Notes: a model not told the origin generated them from the letters alone. A DNA stretch of 64,000 nucleotides from Pyropia yezoensis (GCA_009829735.1 CM020619.1:34264283-34328282), one strand, 5' to 3'; counted from the stretch's first letter, positions 1 through 11,009 are shown. Numbers and translations: made by a program.

Positions 1-2
1 TA

Positions 3-887
3 CTGTTTCAGGGAGTGCTGGATATGTTGGGGGTTAAGGCAAACTATGCCAACCCCTACCACCCACAAACTAATGGGCAGGTGGAGCGCTTCAACAAGAC
101 TATTGTTAGGCAGCTGCGCCACTATGTGAGTGAGCACGTGAAGACGTGGGACCAATACATGTCTATCCTTACTACTGCCTACAATTCGCAGGTTCACTCA
201 TCTACAGGGGAAGTACCCCTCGCTTTTGTGACCCCCCGTCGCGTGCGGTCTATTGCCGTGCGGCGGTCGCTCCCAACTAGGGAGGATGGTGGCAGTACGC
301 CTACTCCTACTGAGAGTAAGGCGGAGTTCGCCGCTAGGCTTGAAAACCTCATCCCTAAAATCAGGGCTGAGATGGACAAAGCACAAAAGCGCTACAAGCG
401 TACCTTTGACAAAAAGGTGCGCAATGCTAAACATGTCCCCGAGCAGGGTGACTGGGTGCTGGTACACTCGCACACCCCAACTGGGGGTAAGCTGGTATTC
501 CAGACGAAGGGGCCGTACCAGGTCCTTCGTACTGATGGGCGGCGCTTCACCATCGAAAGTGACGATGGGGTCCGCACAGTGAACGGACAGGACGTGGTCA
601 AAGTTGCACCACCGCCTGCAGGCGACCCAGCTTGGGCACGTGCGTTGGAGTCGTGGCGCCTCCCCTCACTGCCTGCGGCCAAACAGGGCCCGCAGGAGTA
701 CGTGTTCGATAAGTTCATCGACCACGGATGGGATGAAGACACTGACCGCCTCATATTGAGGGTGCGTGGGTTTGGCTACAAAGCCAAGGACGATACATGG
801 GAGTATGTGGAGGACCTTCCTGTTGAGAAGGTCCGGGCGTACTGTGCCCGGAATGAGATAGACCCTAACAGACCTCCCTCAACGTGA
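3..887 (+). CDS. pol: Integrase C-terminal part of pol with chromodomain-like tail (partial)
   Basis: The open frame enters from the left edge and ends at 887. It begins within the integrase catalytic core: HPQTNGQVERFNK contains the catalytic Glu of the DDE triad, and the first two Asp lie outside the window. A basic linker follows, then a GDWVLV-type GPY/F region around residues 150-180, and a C-terminal block with LRVRGFGYKAKDDTWEYVEDLP that resembles a chromodomain. Chromodomain integrases (chromoviruses) direct integration to marked chromatin. Its stop lies 111 nt from the stop of the antisense ORF on the other strand. The frame is open throughout the visible part, and the family assignment is firm. 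Confidence 0.9.
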   Translation: MFQGVLDMLGVKANYANPYHPQTNGQVERFNKTIVRQLRHYVSEHVKTWDQYMSILTTAYNSQVHSSTGEVPLAFVTPRRVRSIAVRRSLPTREDGGSTPTPTESKAEFAARLENLIPKIRAEMDKAQKRYKRTFDKKVRNAKHVPEQGDWVLVHSHTPTGGKLVFQTKGPYQVLRTDGRRFTIESDDGVRTVNGQDVVKVAPPPAGDPAWARALESWRLPSLPAAKQGPQEYVFDKFIDHGWDEDTDRLILRVRGFGYKAKDDTWEYVEDLPVEKVRAYCARNEIDPNRPPST

Positions 888-998
888 GGGAAGGCCGAGC
901 AACAGTGCCAAGAGAGTGCTTCAAGTCGATGTGGTACGCAGAGTGGCTTTTAACTACAGCCCTAACCCTCACACTCTCACAACAAAGGCAGCTGCCAA

Positions 999-2942
999 CT
1001 AGGCACGCATGCTAGACTCTCCCACTCCACGGCCCTCGCCCTCCCGTGGAGGCGAGCGGCGAGACCCACGCCGATAACGGTCTCCACTCGTTGGAGGGGG
1101 CGGCGGCTCCAAGTCGGAACCGTCGCGCCCCTCACGGTTGCGCAAGTGGCGCCGACCGTGGCCACTCTTCTGCCTGGTCTTGCGCGCAAGTTTGCGACGC
1201 AGACGCTGGACAGACTCCGTCTCCGACGGGGTAGAGGACTCCGAGACGGAGTAAGACAACTCGTCTTCCGACACGGAGGGAGAGCGCCGAGAGTGTCGGC
1301 GACGACGGCGAGGAGGCGAGTATGCCCGGCTCGCGCGACGTTTGCCACGCCCAAGTGGGGCTGGCTGGGGCATAATAGCCCCAATGCGAGCCAACTCGGC
1401 TGTCATAAACTCCGCCACCGACTCGCAACTCGCGGTCGCCACTGCAGTACGAACGCGCTCCTCAAGTTGAGGAGTCTCGGAACTCTGTAGGGTTGCGGTC
1501 GACGCGGCCAACCAGGAAATGGTGCGCACCAACGTGGTGATCATCATCTCTGAGGTTAGAGGCGTGGGCGGCAACACCAACTTGGGGTATACCGTCAGGA
1601 GGGTGGCCCCCAAGTTGGGGGACACCGGGGTGGAAGACTCCACGGCCACGCTGATCGGGATGTTCCCGTGAGGTTGGAAAGGAACAGGAGGAAGCGGAGG
1701 GGCCCGCCGAGGTGGCGGTACCCGGGTGTAACTGCGACCCCGACTTGGGGCTCCCGCAGTGGGTTGAGTCATGTGGTCATCATAGGACGGCACGGCCATA
1801 ACTATGGGCTTGTCCGGGGGTGGCGCAGTGTGGCGATCCACCCCCGGGGCATACGGGTAGTCCCCGATGCCCAACCCCTCTCGTAGGACCACACGGCCGT
1901 CGTGAAGTTCACGAGCGACCCACACGAACTGGCGAAGTGCGCCATCGTCCTTGGGCCCACGAGTGGGGCGGCGCAACTTGTGCTCAATGCTCTCCCACTC
2001 GATAAACTTATGGAGCCGGAGCATCTCCTCAAGTAGAGTGAGTTGTCCTGATGAGCACCCCTCAGCAACTAGCTGAGGGGTGAGCTGTTCCAAACCTTGG
2101 AGGAGCCGGAGGGGGAGATGCCAGAGCATCCCCCGCCGCTGAAAACAGGACACCCAGGTCGACATGACCTCGAGGAGCCACTGGGTGGCCAACATGGCCC
2201 ACACCAGGTGATCAGGGGCAGCCGTCAACATGACGGAGCCGAAGTGGTCAAGCAACCGTGGCAACAACGCCGGGAACCCGTAGGGGACCTCAACTTGAGG
2301 CCACCACTCGGGCTTCTTCGGATAGTACTGCTCCTTACTGGCAGCAGACTGTTGAGGAAACTCAACTTGAGCCGAGGTCACCAAGTAGGGACCTCGCCGG
2401 AAGTCTTTCTCCATCCGCACATCAAAGTGATGAGTGTGCGGATCGGCCTCGTGGAGGTACGGTGGGCGAGTTGCCACAGCGTCCCACGTGAAGGTCGGCA
2501 AGTCGCCGGGACCCGGGATAGTTCCCCCGCGGTCCACCATGGCCTTGGCACGTTGGACGTCTTCAACCTCCTCATCGTCCAGGAAGGCAAACTGGTCCGT
2601 CCTGAAGCCGGCCGGGAACCCGACCCTACGGGGATACTTCTCCCGTAGGCGGTCCCATACCCGGCCCATCGCTGCGCCAAGTCGGCCACAGCGAAGAACA
2701 GTCAACCCCTCCTCATAAAGAGGCCAAGCGGGGTAACACTACCGCCCCAAGGCCTCACGCGGGACAACTTGTCCCGCCTCCGGGGGAGATCCCGCCGTCA
2801 ACCCAAAGCCGGGTGACGCGGGAGTCCCATCCCCCGGAGCGATCACGGAGCCCCCGCCGGAAGTCCCGGCGGGCGCTGCACCGTAGGAGGTGTCCTCCAT
2901 GCGCTCGTCAAGAGAGTCCGTCTCCACTCCCGGAGTCGCCAT
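999..2942 (-). pseudogene. Antisense ORF of family-C element, one nonsense codon
   Basis: This is the inverted copy of the 647-residue ORF at 26849-28792. The likely ATG is at 2942 (start MATPGVETDSLDER). The frame is the same on both sides of an in-frame TAG at about 2739-2741, where the other copy has TGG (GRWCYPAW), so a single Trp-to-stop change interrupts it. The protein has an acidic and Gly-rich N terminus, a central Trp- and Leu-rich, probably helical part, a Pro-rich stretch, and an Arg/Ser-rich tail. It resembles no enzyme I know and has no zinc knuckle, protease or RT motif. It is encoded opposite to pol. Confidence 0.8.
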
Positions 2943-3280
2943 GACTCTCCCCAAGTTGGGGAGAGACGCTCTGGCTATCGCAGCACGAGACGCGCCTCGA
3001 GTTGAGGGGTACTCGGATCGTGGGTATACGGGTGGCCTCCCCAGCGTGGGGCGGCCCAGTGGAAAGTGAAAGGGAGGTGGTGGTGATGGTGAAGTGTGAA
3101 CTGAAGAAAGCAAGCTGCCGAGTGGGCAAGCTTGAGGCGAGGGGCGGTCAACGTGACCGCCTCCTCATCCGCGTTACGTACACGCTGGGGGACAGCAAGT
3201 CGCGCCCCCAACGCCGAGACGTGCGTTTACGCACCCCCTCACAGGGCCGACCGGGTCGGTCGGAACTGAGGAGAGGGGAG

Positions 3281-3749
3281 TGTGGCAGTATTGACCCCCA
3301 GGTAGGGGGGCAGCACGTGCCATGCAAGGGGCGGCAGGCCACTAGCCTGATCCGTTCCTCCCCCTGCATTTGGGTCCATATTCCCTAAGTTTGGGATAGT
3401 TAGCTTAGTAGTAAATCCAACTTGGATTTGAGGGTTTTCTGCATTTATCGTCTTGAATTTTCGTGTGGCCCGGTGGGCAGGTCCTGGGGTGGGAGATTCT
3501 GAGTGGCGAGATTCTGAGGGGACCCTGGGGGGATAAGGGGAGGGACAGCGGGGCTTGGCCCTGCGTCCCCGTCCCGACCAAGAAACTGTTGGACCACACA
3601 CCATCCTCTTGTTTGTCCGTGGGGGGTTTGCCCCACAACAGGGACAGAGTGTGTGTGACTTGCACTTCTTCCGGTTACCCCGACACGGGAGGCAGCCCTA
3701 GCACACCGCCCCAACTTGGGTGCCGTGTGTTCTAGTGGTTTTTGCCACA
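3281..3749 (+). repeat. LTR of family-C element, copy A (3' LTR)
   Basis: This is 469 bp bounded by TGTGGCA and TGCCACA, the same inverted termini and length as the LTRs at 26042-26510 and 45783-46251, but in the opposite orientation. It follows a purine tract, as a 3' LTR should. Confidence 0.93.
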
Positions 3750-3940
3750 GGCCACACGAAAATTCAAGCCGATGAAAATGCAGAAAAACATCAAATCCAA
3801 GTTGGATTTACTACTCAGCTAACTATCCCTAACTTAGGGAATATGGACCCAAATGCATGGGGAGAAACAGGTCAGTCTAGCTGCCTGCCGCCCCTTGTAT
3901 GGCACGTGTTGCCTCCCTACCTGGGGTCAGTACTGCCACA
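3750..3940 (-). repeat. Truncated older family-C LTR, inverted relative to its neighbour
   Basis: This 191-bp piece matches the segment of the family-C LTR from the GGCCACACGAAAATTCAAG motif to the terminal TGCCACA, but it is clearly more diverged (several substitutions and small indels). It abuts the end of the copy-A LTR exactly. The simplest reading is that copy A inserted into this older LTR, whose other part lies left of the window. Confidence 0.8.
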
Positions 3941-4180
3941 GCTGGAGGGCGGCGGCGCGCGCGGTGGTGCGGGGGGCGTGGGGGGGGGGCGGCCCCCCCT
4001 GCGCGCAATGGCGTGCGGGGGGGAGGGGGTGGGGCGGGGGGGGGGGGGGGGCCCCCGCGCGCGGTGGCGTGCGGCGGGGAGGGGGGGGGTTCGGGGGGTG
4101 GGGGCGGCCCCCCCCGCGCGCGCGGAGACAGGGTGCGCGCGCGCGTGGAGGCGTGCGCCCCGGGATCCCAAACCCGCCCG
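3941..4180. repeat. G-rich low-complexity tract
   Basis: The + strand is almost entirely G runs (several of 8-12) mixed with GCGCGCG and GTGCG, in a loose repeat of a GCGTGCGGGGGGGAGGGG-like unit. The open frames here are Gly/Arg or Pro/Ala homopolymers and are not credible genes. The tract could form G-quadruplexes on the + strand, and G-run lengths may be assembly-inaccurate. Confidence 0.8.
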
Positions 4181-5006
4181 ACCGGGTCCAGGCATCCCAA
4201 CCCCACCCGTGCCCATTTCACAGATGCAAATCACTCCACTCAATACACCGAAGCGGTCCGAACCCCACCCGTCAGGATCTGTTCCAACCCCACCTTCATA
4301 ACAGGCCTGGCCCACTTGCCTCCCTCTGCTCGCAACAATGCAGGAACGCTTTCCAGTCACGACCCGGTTATATTGCACCATTGCGCACTATGTAGCCCCC
4401 CTTCCAGCGATGCAGAGTCCTTGCGTCTGGGCCCAGGAAACGCGGTGTATCCGTCCCACACCAGAGAGTCACCAGTGCACCAGTCGATCACAAATCTGGA
4501 AACCAACGATCCCAGCAGTGTTTACATGTAAAGTGCTTTTCTAAAAATTGGCCACATCGGCGGAACCGCAAAGCTGGTCGCAACCCGCAAAGCGTGGGGG
4601 CCCACGGAATCGCGCATCCGTTCCAATTTATTCGACCAACGAGAGACCGTAGAGAGCGCAAATCGCAACTGACTTCCACTGTGATAGACGGCGTGTGGCC
4701 GCTCTCGTCGGTGCTGAAGTTCATTCGTCGTCCGGAGCCCGTTTCGCTCTGCGTGCACTTGGTTTTTGCGGCTGCAGCGCTCACCGAGTGCTCAGCGCGC
4801 GATCGCGCTGTGTTCGTGTGCGTCGCAGCGGCGGTGATTGGTGCCCCCGCTGCTGTATGCTGGCGGTGGTACTGACAGCCGTTGACTTCTGCCACTGCGC
4901 GTGGCGGGTCCGGGTGTCGTTGGGCTGCGCGGTCTGTAGAGACGGGTGGCGGCGGTAACTCCTGTTCGTGCGTTTAGTGGGTCGCGCCTGGTGGGCGGCG
5001 GCGGTG
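4181..5006. other. No recognisable gene
   Basis: Mixed-composition sequence with only short or compositionally biased open frames. I see no domain, RNA gene or convincing repeat here. Confidence 0.6.
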
Positions 5007-5385
5007 CTGGGTGCGCCTGCAGCTAGCCGTGGCGGTCTTGATGTCTGCCACGCTGTCGCAACTGCATGTGGTGGGTGCCGGTGTGCGGCGACGCGTGCTG
5101 GCGGTAGCTGACGTTGGCACTGTGCTTGTGGCCTGACCGGTACAACCGGGACGGGCATCTGTGTACTCCTGCAGCTGTCAGTGGTGGTCGTGGTGTCGTT
5201 CACTCTATTGCAACTGCTTGTGGTGGGTGCCGGTGTCGGTGGGCGGCACGGTGTGCGGCGACGCGTGCTGGCGGTAGCTGCTGCGGTTGCTATAACTGTG
5301 GCCAGACCGGTACGAAGCGGCGGAGGACCTGGGTGCGCCTGCACCTGTCGGTGGCGGTCGTGGTATCCGTCATTCTGCCCCAATC
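5007..5385 (+). repeat. Degenerate tandem repeat, about 2.3 units of 155-170 bp
   Basis: The segment CTGCAGCT..CTGTC is followed by GTGGTGGGTGCCGGTGT, then GTGCGGCGACGCGTGCTGGC and a GACCGGTAC motif. It occurs from about 5007 and again from about 5163, with a third partial start near 5333. Units differ by substitutions and a short insertion. Long open frames across it on both strands reflect the repeat and not a gene. Confidence 0.65.
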
Positions 5386-5510
5386 TTGCGGGCCCCAGTC
5401 GGGATCATGACTGTGATGGAGACCGACAGAATGGGGGCAAGGCAGACGCGCAAAAGGCTTTAAAAGTCAAAGTCAAGTCGTTCATACAAAGCCTCAAACC
5501 ACCAGACCCA

Positions 5511-5702
5511 CTATGTTTTGCCCCGGATGCGGCGCGCCAGCGCAAAGTCCTTGGGTGTCACAGTCACCCGCTTCGCGTGACGCGCGCACAGCACAGCGTC
5601 CTCGAACAGGTGGACGATGTGTTCCTCTGCCACCTCCTGAAGCGGAGAGAAGGCATCCTTCTGGAAGCGTAAGCTGCCAAAGCCAACGTTCGCACCAGTC
5701 TG
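5511..5702 (-). pseudogene. Histone H3 C-terminal fragment, CENH3-like
   Basis: On the minus strand the frame reads [17 protein letters not shown], then [18 protein letters not shown] and [14 protein letters not shown] followed by TAG at 5511-5513. This is the second half of the H3 histone fold (end of loop 1, helix 2, loop 2, helix 3). It departs from canonical H3 at normally invariant places (for example [10 protein letters not shown]), and the stretch before RFQ looks long, as in centromeric H3 variants. The N-terminal tail, helix N and helix 1 are absent. The sequence upstream is an AT-rich hairpin and then a retrotransposon. The hairpin ends in TTCAG just before the coding part, so it could be the end of an intron; alternatively the gene was cut by the insertion. 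H3 identity is firm; the centromeric variant call is inference. Confidence 0.72.
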
Positions 5703-5761
5703 AATGTTACTGTATTAATTATTTACATTCAGAAATGTCAATAATTAATACAGTAACATTC
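5702..5761. repeat. AT-rich perfect hairpin at the histone/retroelement junction
   Basis: Arms GAATGTTACTGTATTAATTA (5702-5721) and its exact reverse complement (5742-5761) flank a 20-nt centre that can itself pair (ACATT/AATGT). Shorter outer arms ACGTTCGC and GCGAACGT flank it. Its AT content contrasts strongly with both neighbours. Confidence 0.85.
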
Positions 5762-8700
5762 TTAGTATATGTAGAGGCGAACGTGCGGACCCGCTCGGGA
5801 GTCACGAACTCGAACGGGGCCACGCCGGTGCTTTGTTGTGGCCTGCTATTGTAGGCCACCGTCAACACTGAGACCAACTCATCCCGTCGGTCCTGGTGGT
5901 CCTCAACATAGGTCCTTAGCTGGGCCACAATGGTCCTGTTATAGCGCTCCACCTGGCCCTGGGTTTGGGGATGGTAGGTAGTAGAGGTGACGTGTTTGAT
6001 CCCTAGCATCCCACAGACCCCGCGAAAGTGTACCGCCATCAGCTGTGGGCCATTGTCAGTCAACAGGGTCTCCGGGGGCCCATAGGAAGCGACCCATGTG
6101 TTAAAAAAGGCCGAGACCACGGTATCGGAATCATCGCTACTGAGTGGGACCACCCGGGTCAGCTTCGCGAACCGGTCCACCAGGACCAAAAGATGCCGGT
6201 TACCATAAGAGGTCACGGGAAGGGGACCCAACAAGTCCAAACACACGTCCGTGAAGGGTTCAGAGGCCGGGAAGAGCCGCAGTGGGTTGGTCCTCCTCCG
6301 TCCTTGGGCCCTCCCTTTGGCACAACCGGGACAATCGGCCACGTAGGCGTACACATCCGTGATCATACTGTCCCAATAAAAGTGTCTCCGGAGTGATGTG
6401 TACATCTGGTTGACCCCTGGATGTTCCGCATGGGCCGGCTTGTGCTCCAAGTGTAGGACCTCGTCCCGTAAGGCTCGCGGGACCAAAATCTGCACCGCTC
6501 GGTCCAGAGGGGCCAGACGGACGAGTGGCCCCTCCGGTGTCTCTCTGAAGCGGGAGTCTTGGCTCCGGTTCATCTCCGCCCGCTTCTGTGCACACCACCT
6601 GTCCTGAAGTTGGGCCTTGAGGATACGTGGGACCGTCAACGGCGGTATGCGCTCATCGACCCGAAAGTCCGGTTGGACCCAGCCCCTTGCAAAGTTGGCT
6701 AACGTGGCCAGTGTAGGGACCTCCTCCGGAATAGGTCCAGCATCGGTCCCCGTCGTAGCCAGTCGGTACATCACGTCTGCCGCATGGTGGAATCGGCCCA
6801 GGCAGGTTTCCACGGTATAGTTGAACTCGGCCAGCCGCAGGCGCCACCGAGCCAGACGTCCATGGGCCCCGTCCATATGCAACATCAACTTCAAGGCCGT
6901 ATGATCCGTCCGAACGATGAACCGGGTCCCTTGTAAGTAGGGCCGAAGAAGGAAGAGGGCCCACACGACAGCAAGGCACTCCCGTTCCGTCGTGCTGTGA
7001 TTCCGTTCGGCCGGGGTCAAGACACGGCTCCAGTAACCCACCGGCTTGTAGGCCCCGTCTTCTTGTCCCTGAAGCAGGACACAACCTATCTGGGCCGCGC
7101 TCGCATCGGTGTCCACAATATACTGGCCTTCGCGCTTCGGTAGGGCCAGAAAAGGGGTGTGGGTTGGCCGCTCCTTGAAGCTCTCGAAGGCCTCTAGCTG
7201 CTCTGGCGAGAAAGGGGAGAGAGGGTCGGGGACCTTAGTACTCGTAAGGGCCAAGAGAGGCCGCGCCACCTTGGCGTAGTCCCGTACGAACCTTCGGTAT
7301 ACGTTACACATACCGAGGAAACTACGAAGGTCCTTCTTGGTCCTTGGCGTCTTTGCTTGCTTCAGACCCACGAGATTGTTCTCGTTCACGCGGAGTTGTC
7401 CCTTGCCGACGATATGGCCCAGATGTTTGACCTCGTCGTGGGACAGGAAGCACTTACTGGCCTTAAGGGACACCCCCGCCCGCAATAAGAGCCCAAACAC
7501 TTCCGACAAATGGTCCAGGTGTTCCTCAGGGGTCCTTGAGAACACGATCACGTCGTCCAGATATACAAGGCACGTCTTCCACCTGACCCCCGACAGAATC
7601 ATGTCGACGGCCCGCTGGAACGTGGCCGGTGCGTTAGTCAGGGCAAAGGGGAGGCGCACGTACTTGAAGGTCCCCTCGTGGCAGGTGAACGTGGTCTTGT
7701 CTAGATCCTCTGGGGCCGCAGGGATCTGCCAATAACCTGCGTTGGCGTCCAGCATCGAGAACACCGTGGCCTCGCCCAGGAAGTCGATGCAATCGTCCAT
7801 CCTGGGCAGCGGGTACGTGTCCCTGACCGTGAGGTCGTTCCGTCGTCGGTAGTCCACGCAGAATCTTGGGGTCCCATCATGCTTCGGGACCAAGACAACC
7901 GGGAAGGACCACTCGGCCTGTGATGGCTCGATGACGCCAAGCTGGAGTTGCTTGGCCACCTCGTTTCGAATGAGGTCCCGGTGGCGGAGTCCAGTGCGAT
8001 ATGGTTGGGACCGAACGGGCTTGGTCCCATCCGTCAGAGTAATCCGATGGGGAGTAATATCCATCCGGCCCAACTGGCCTCCCCATAGCCCCTTATTCTG
8101 GTACAAAAGTGTGCGGACGGCACCATGGAGGGACTTCGGGACCAAATCGTAAGCCACGGTAGGCATCGGCTCATCCTCGGCGGGTTTCTCAGTCCTCTCT
8201 CCTGGGGTCATCGCCTCGTCATCTTGGCCCTGTGACCCTGACTCCGGGCCTGGTCGCGCCGCGTCCCGCAGTGTCTCTTGGCTCAGCGCCAGGATCGCGG
8301 GCGGCATGGCCTCCTCTCCAGCCTGAGGCAAATCCTCAAGGGGGGCCTCATGAACAGGGCCCTCATAGGGAACGGCGAGGCCGACAGCAAAGTTCTTAGG
8401 AAGATTCTCGGGCCTCTCGGTCAGGTTGGTCAGGTAGAGCCGGAAATCTTCGTTGGCCTCGATGGTGGCCAGCGCATTGTGCAATCGGCGCCCCTTCCTG
8501 ACCAGCTTATCGGGGCGCTCATAAAGCAAGCACGTCCCATTGGACCCACACTTCACAAAGGCGGCTTGAACTGACCTCGAGGCCAGAGTCACCCCCTTTG
8601 AAAGGTATAGGGCCGCCGGGTCGCGCTTGACCGGGTTTCCTCGGACCGGGAGGGCCTTGGGCTTCTTGCCATCCCACGACCTCTTGGCATACGTCAGGTC

Positions 8701-9240
8701 TCCATTGGCCCACAACACCGCCTCGGAACCAGGATAAATGGCCTTCACATAATCCTTCTGGAAGTCAAGGCCAAGGATGAGAGGAACTGATAGGGCCTTG
8801 ACGACCAGAAACTCGAACACCATGGCCTTCCCATTCACAATGGCCGACAATTCAAGGACACCGCGGCCCTTGAGCAACTGGCCCGACGCATCACAGGCAT
8901 GAGTCGACTTGGGGGCCCGTGACGCCAGGTTCTGCCATCCCGCAAGGAGGATGTCTTCGCTCACGACGCTTGGCCCAGCCCCGGTATCCAATATGGCCGT
9001 TATGGTCCTGGGAGCCTCTTGGTCCACTCTCACAGAGACATCAATCGCAAAATTCTTCTTACGAAAAACAAGTAGGGTCCCCTTGAACCCATAAGGCCTC
9101 TTCATACCCGACCGTCGTTGAAGCCAGGACTTGGACCGTGGGCCAAGGCGTGAAGAGCACATCAAGGGGCCTTTAAACGCAGTACATAGTGACGCATGCA
9201 TGGGTACAATTGGTCCCTGGAAGATCTCCGGGAACCCCAA
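5762..9240 (-). CDS. pol: Pol polyprotein: protease, RT, RNase H, integrase (3' truncated)
   Basis: Continuous frame on the minus strand. In order: a retropepsin site LDTGAGPSV; RT with FCVDYRRRNDL, FSMLDANAGYWQIP and the YLDD catalytic box near residue 560; RNase H (VDTDAS, then TERECLAVVWAL); an integrase zinc-binding HHCC module (HPGVNQMYTSLRRHFYW..CPGC); and an integrase core with CLDLLGPLP, TDNGPQ and GQVERYNR. The frame is open to FVTPERVR and then runs into the hairpin, so the C-terminal tail is missing. No ATG begins it; 9240 is only the first possible alternative codon, and the frame is open further upstream toward the gag stop at 9306. The enzyme regions look intact although gag is not. 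Confidence 0.9.
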
Positions 9241-9305
9241 CGAAGTAACAAACGCATCAACACCGTCCCGACGGGGGGGCTTGGGACCCTTCGGCCCACC
9301 CCCCG

Positions 9306-10893
9306 TTACTCTTTTCCCGAAGGGGCCACCTTGGGCGGGTTCTCGGCAGTCGGGGTCTCTTCGGGGCCAAGCTCATCATCCGAGTCATTAATCCCCTTGC
9401 ACAGGGCCTGTACCATGGCCATTCGAGTTCGACGATGGAAGTTATGATCCGCACGGGGCCCTACTTCCGTCGACTGGCTTCGACCCCTCGTGGCGTGGAG
9501 GAAGTTATCCCGGGCCTGGATGACCGTCGCGCGCTAGCCTTCCGTCAATATGCGGCACTGGTGACCCATGTGGCCCACCTCCCAGCAGAGGTAACATCGG
9601 AAGGGTCTGCGACTATCCGCGGACCGGGCTCCCGCGGGTCGTGGGGTAGGAGCCGGGGCCAGAGCCGGCTTGGCGACCACCAACTTCTCCGGTTCGATCT
9701 CAGGGGACTTCTTGACCGGCATCGGTGGGTCCGTGGGGCCCACTGCCATCAACTGCGGACCTCCGAGGGATCGCTTGGCCTAAAAAAAAAGCATCGGTCC
9801 GTAAGTAATCTGGGAGGCCTTGAATCAGCTGTTGCTTCATGGTCCCTTCCGAATGGATGTTCCTACAGGCCTCAGTGAGCCCGCGGAGTCGGACCGCGAA
9901 CGCCTCGACCGTCTCTTCCGGACCCTTAGTGGCCCTGCTGAATCGGTCCTGGGCAAGAGCCAACGTCTGCGGCTCCGCATAAGTTTCCAGGAACCAGTTC
10001 ACAGCCTCCGGGAGACTGGTGATAGAGGCCCCTCCGGACGCGCTAGTGGAGTCTGGGAGGACCCGTGCGTATCGTAGCTCCGCATCGCCCGAGAGGAACT
10101 GAGGAATCACGTATAGGGCCATCCCCTCGGACACGTCGTTATCGTTACAGGCCTTCACTAGCTTACGGAGCCACGAGAACACCACCAGGCCCTCTTGGCC
10201 AGAGAAATTCGGTTGGCCGGTGACGGAGTGCTTTATATTGCGGGCCACCCGGCCCATCTTGCGAGCCTCGCGTGTCCCATACGTGGCCTTCTTGTTACGC
10301 AACCGATAGGTCCGGTAATCCAGGACCCGAGCAAATCGGTCATCAGAACAACTAATCACAGCAGGCTCGACGCGCGTGTCCCCACGGCCCTGTCGGTTCT
10401 CTCGGCCAGAGGCCGACGTCGAAGTGGTCCCACAAGACGATGATGAGGAGGAAGACGATCGGGACCGACGACGACGGGACCGGCGGCGATGGGAACGAGA
10501 ATGTTTGGTCCCACTACGATCATGTGACCCAGCTTGGCCAGCAGGACTCTGGCTTAAGGCCTGGGACACAGAGGCCAATATCTCATCACGGAACGACTCC
10601 AGAACCGAATGGATCTCACCTGACCCAAGACCCTCGGTCGGGAGCGGAACGCTGGCCCCATCAGGAGCCCCGGATCCCAAAGAAGCATGGGTCCCCTCAC
10701 CAGGCCCTTCACCATCATGGAAGTCACCCTGATCCGGTGTCGGCGGCGCCCCACGCCGACGAAGATTCGAAGATGGCCCGCCTCCGCCGCGGCCAGCAGG
10801 ACCCAGAGCCCCGCGACCACGACCAGCGGGAGGAACCGACGGAGTGTCCGACGGCGCATTACGGGCCCGGCCACCAGGGGCAGGGTCCGTCAT
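9306..10893 (-). pseudogene. gag: Gag of element E (frameshift plus stop)
   Basis: The ATG at 10893 opens an N-terminal Gly/Pro-rich and Arg/Ser-rich domain, then the capsid region (KLVKACNDNDVSEGMALYVIPQ). The frame shifts near the A9 run at about 9781-9791. In the other frame a CCHC zinc knuckle CYLCWEVGHMGHQC follows, then an in-frame TAG at 9534-9536. A short acidic tail ends at the TAA near 9306, just before pol. Gag coats the RNA in the particle, and the zinc knuckle binds genomic RNA. The homopolymer frameshift could be a sequencing error. Confidence 0.8.
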
Positions 10894-11009
10894 GTTGGCC
10901 GTACGGCAGGCGACCTAAGCCAGAGAGAAACCGTCCAACAGACCACAAAGCCGAAGCGCCACCAAAGAAACAAGAGGGCCGTCCCGATACGGGAGATAGA
11001 AGTTGGCCC

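Larger units (their letters stand above)
1..3749 (+). mobile_element. Family-C Ty3/Gypsy retrotransposon, 3' end (copy A)
   Basis: Three parts of one element are visible: the end of pol on +, a convergent antisense ORF on -, and a 469-bp LTR at 3281-3749. The order and near-identical sequence match the inverted copy at 26042-29877, so this is the same family inserted in the opposite orientation. The 5' LTR, gag and most of pol lie outside the window to the left. A purine-rich stretch just before the LTR (about 3263-3280) fits a polypurine tract. The antisense ORF has one nonsense codon, so this copy is older or less constrained than the other. Confidence 0.9.

Noticed and set aside
1046..2718. 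Plus-strand frames inside the antisense ORF of copy A
   Set aside because: Shadow frames of the minus-strand ORF. The other family-C copy keeps the 647-residue frame open, not these.
3877..4531. Several long open frames in the G-rich tract
   Set aside because: Poly-Gly/Arg and poly-Pro/Ala products of G runs. Not coding.
4781..5383. 200-residue open frame on the minus strand across the tandem repeat
   Set aside because: Thr/Arg/Pro/Ala-rich translation of a repeat with no domain, and the opposite strand is equally open. Composition effect.
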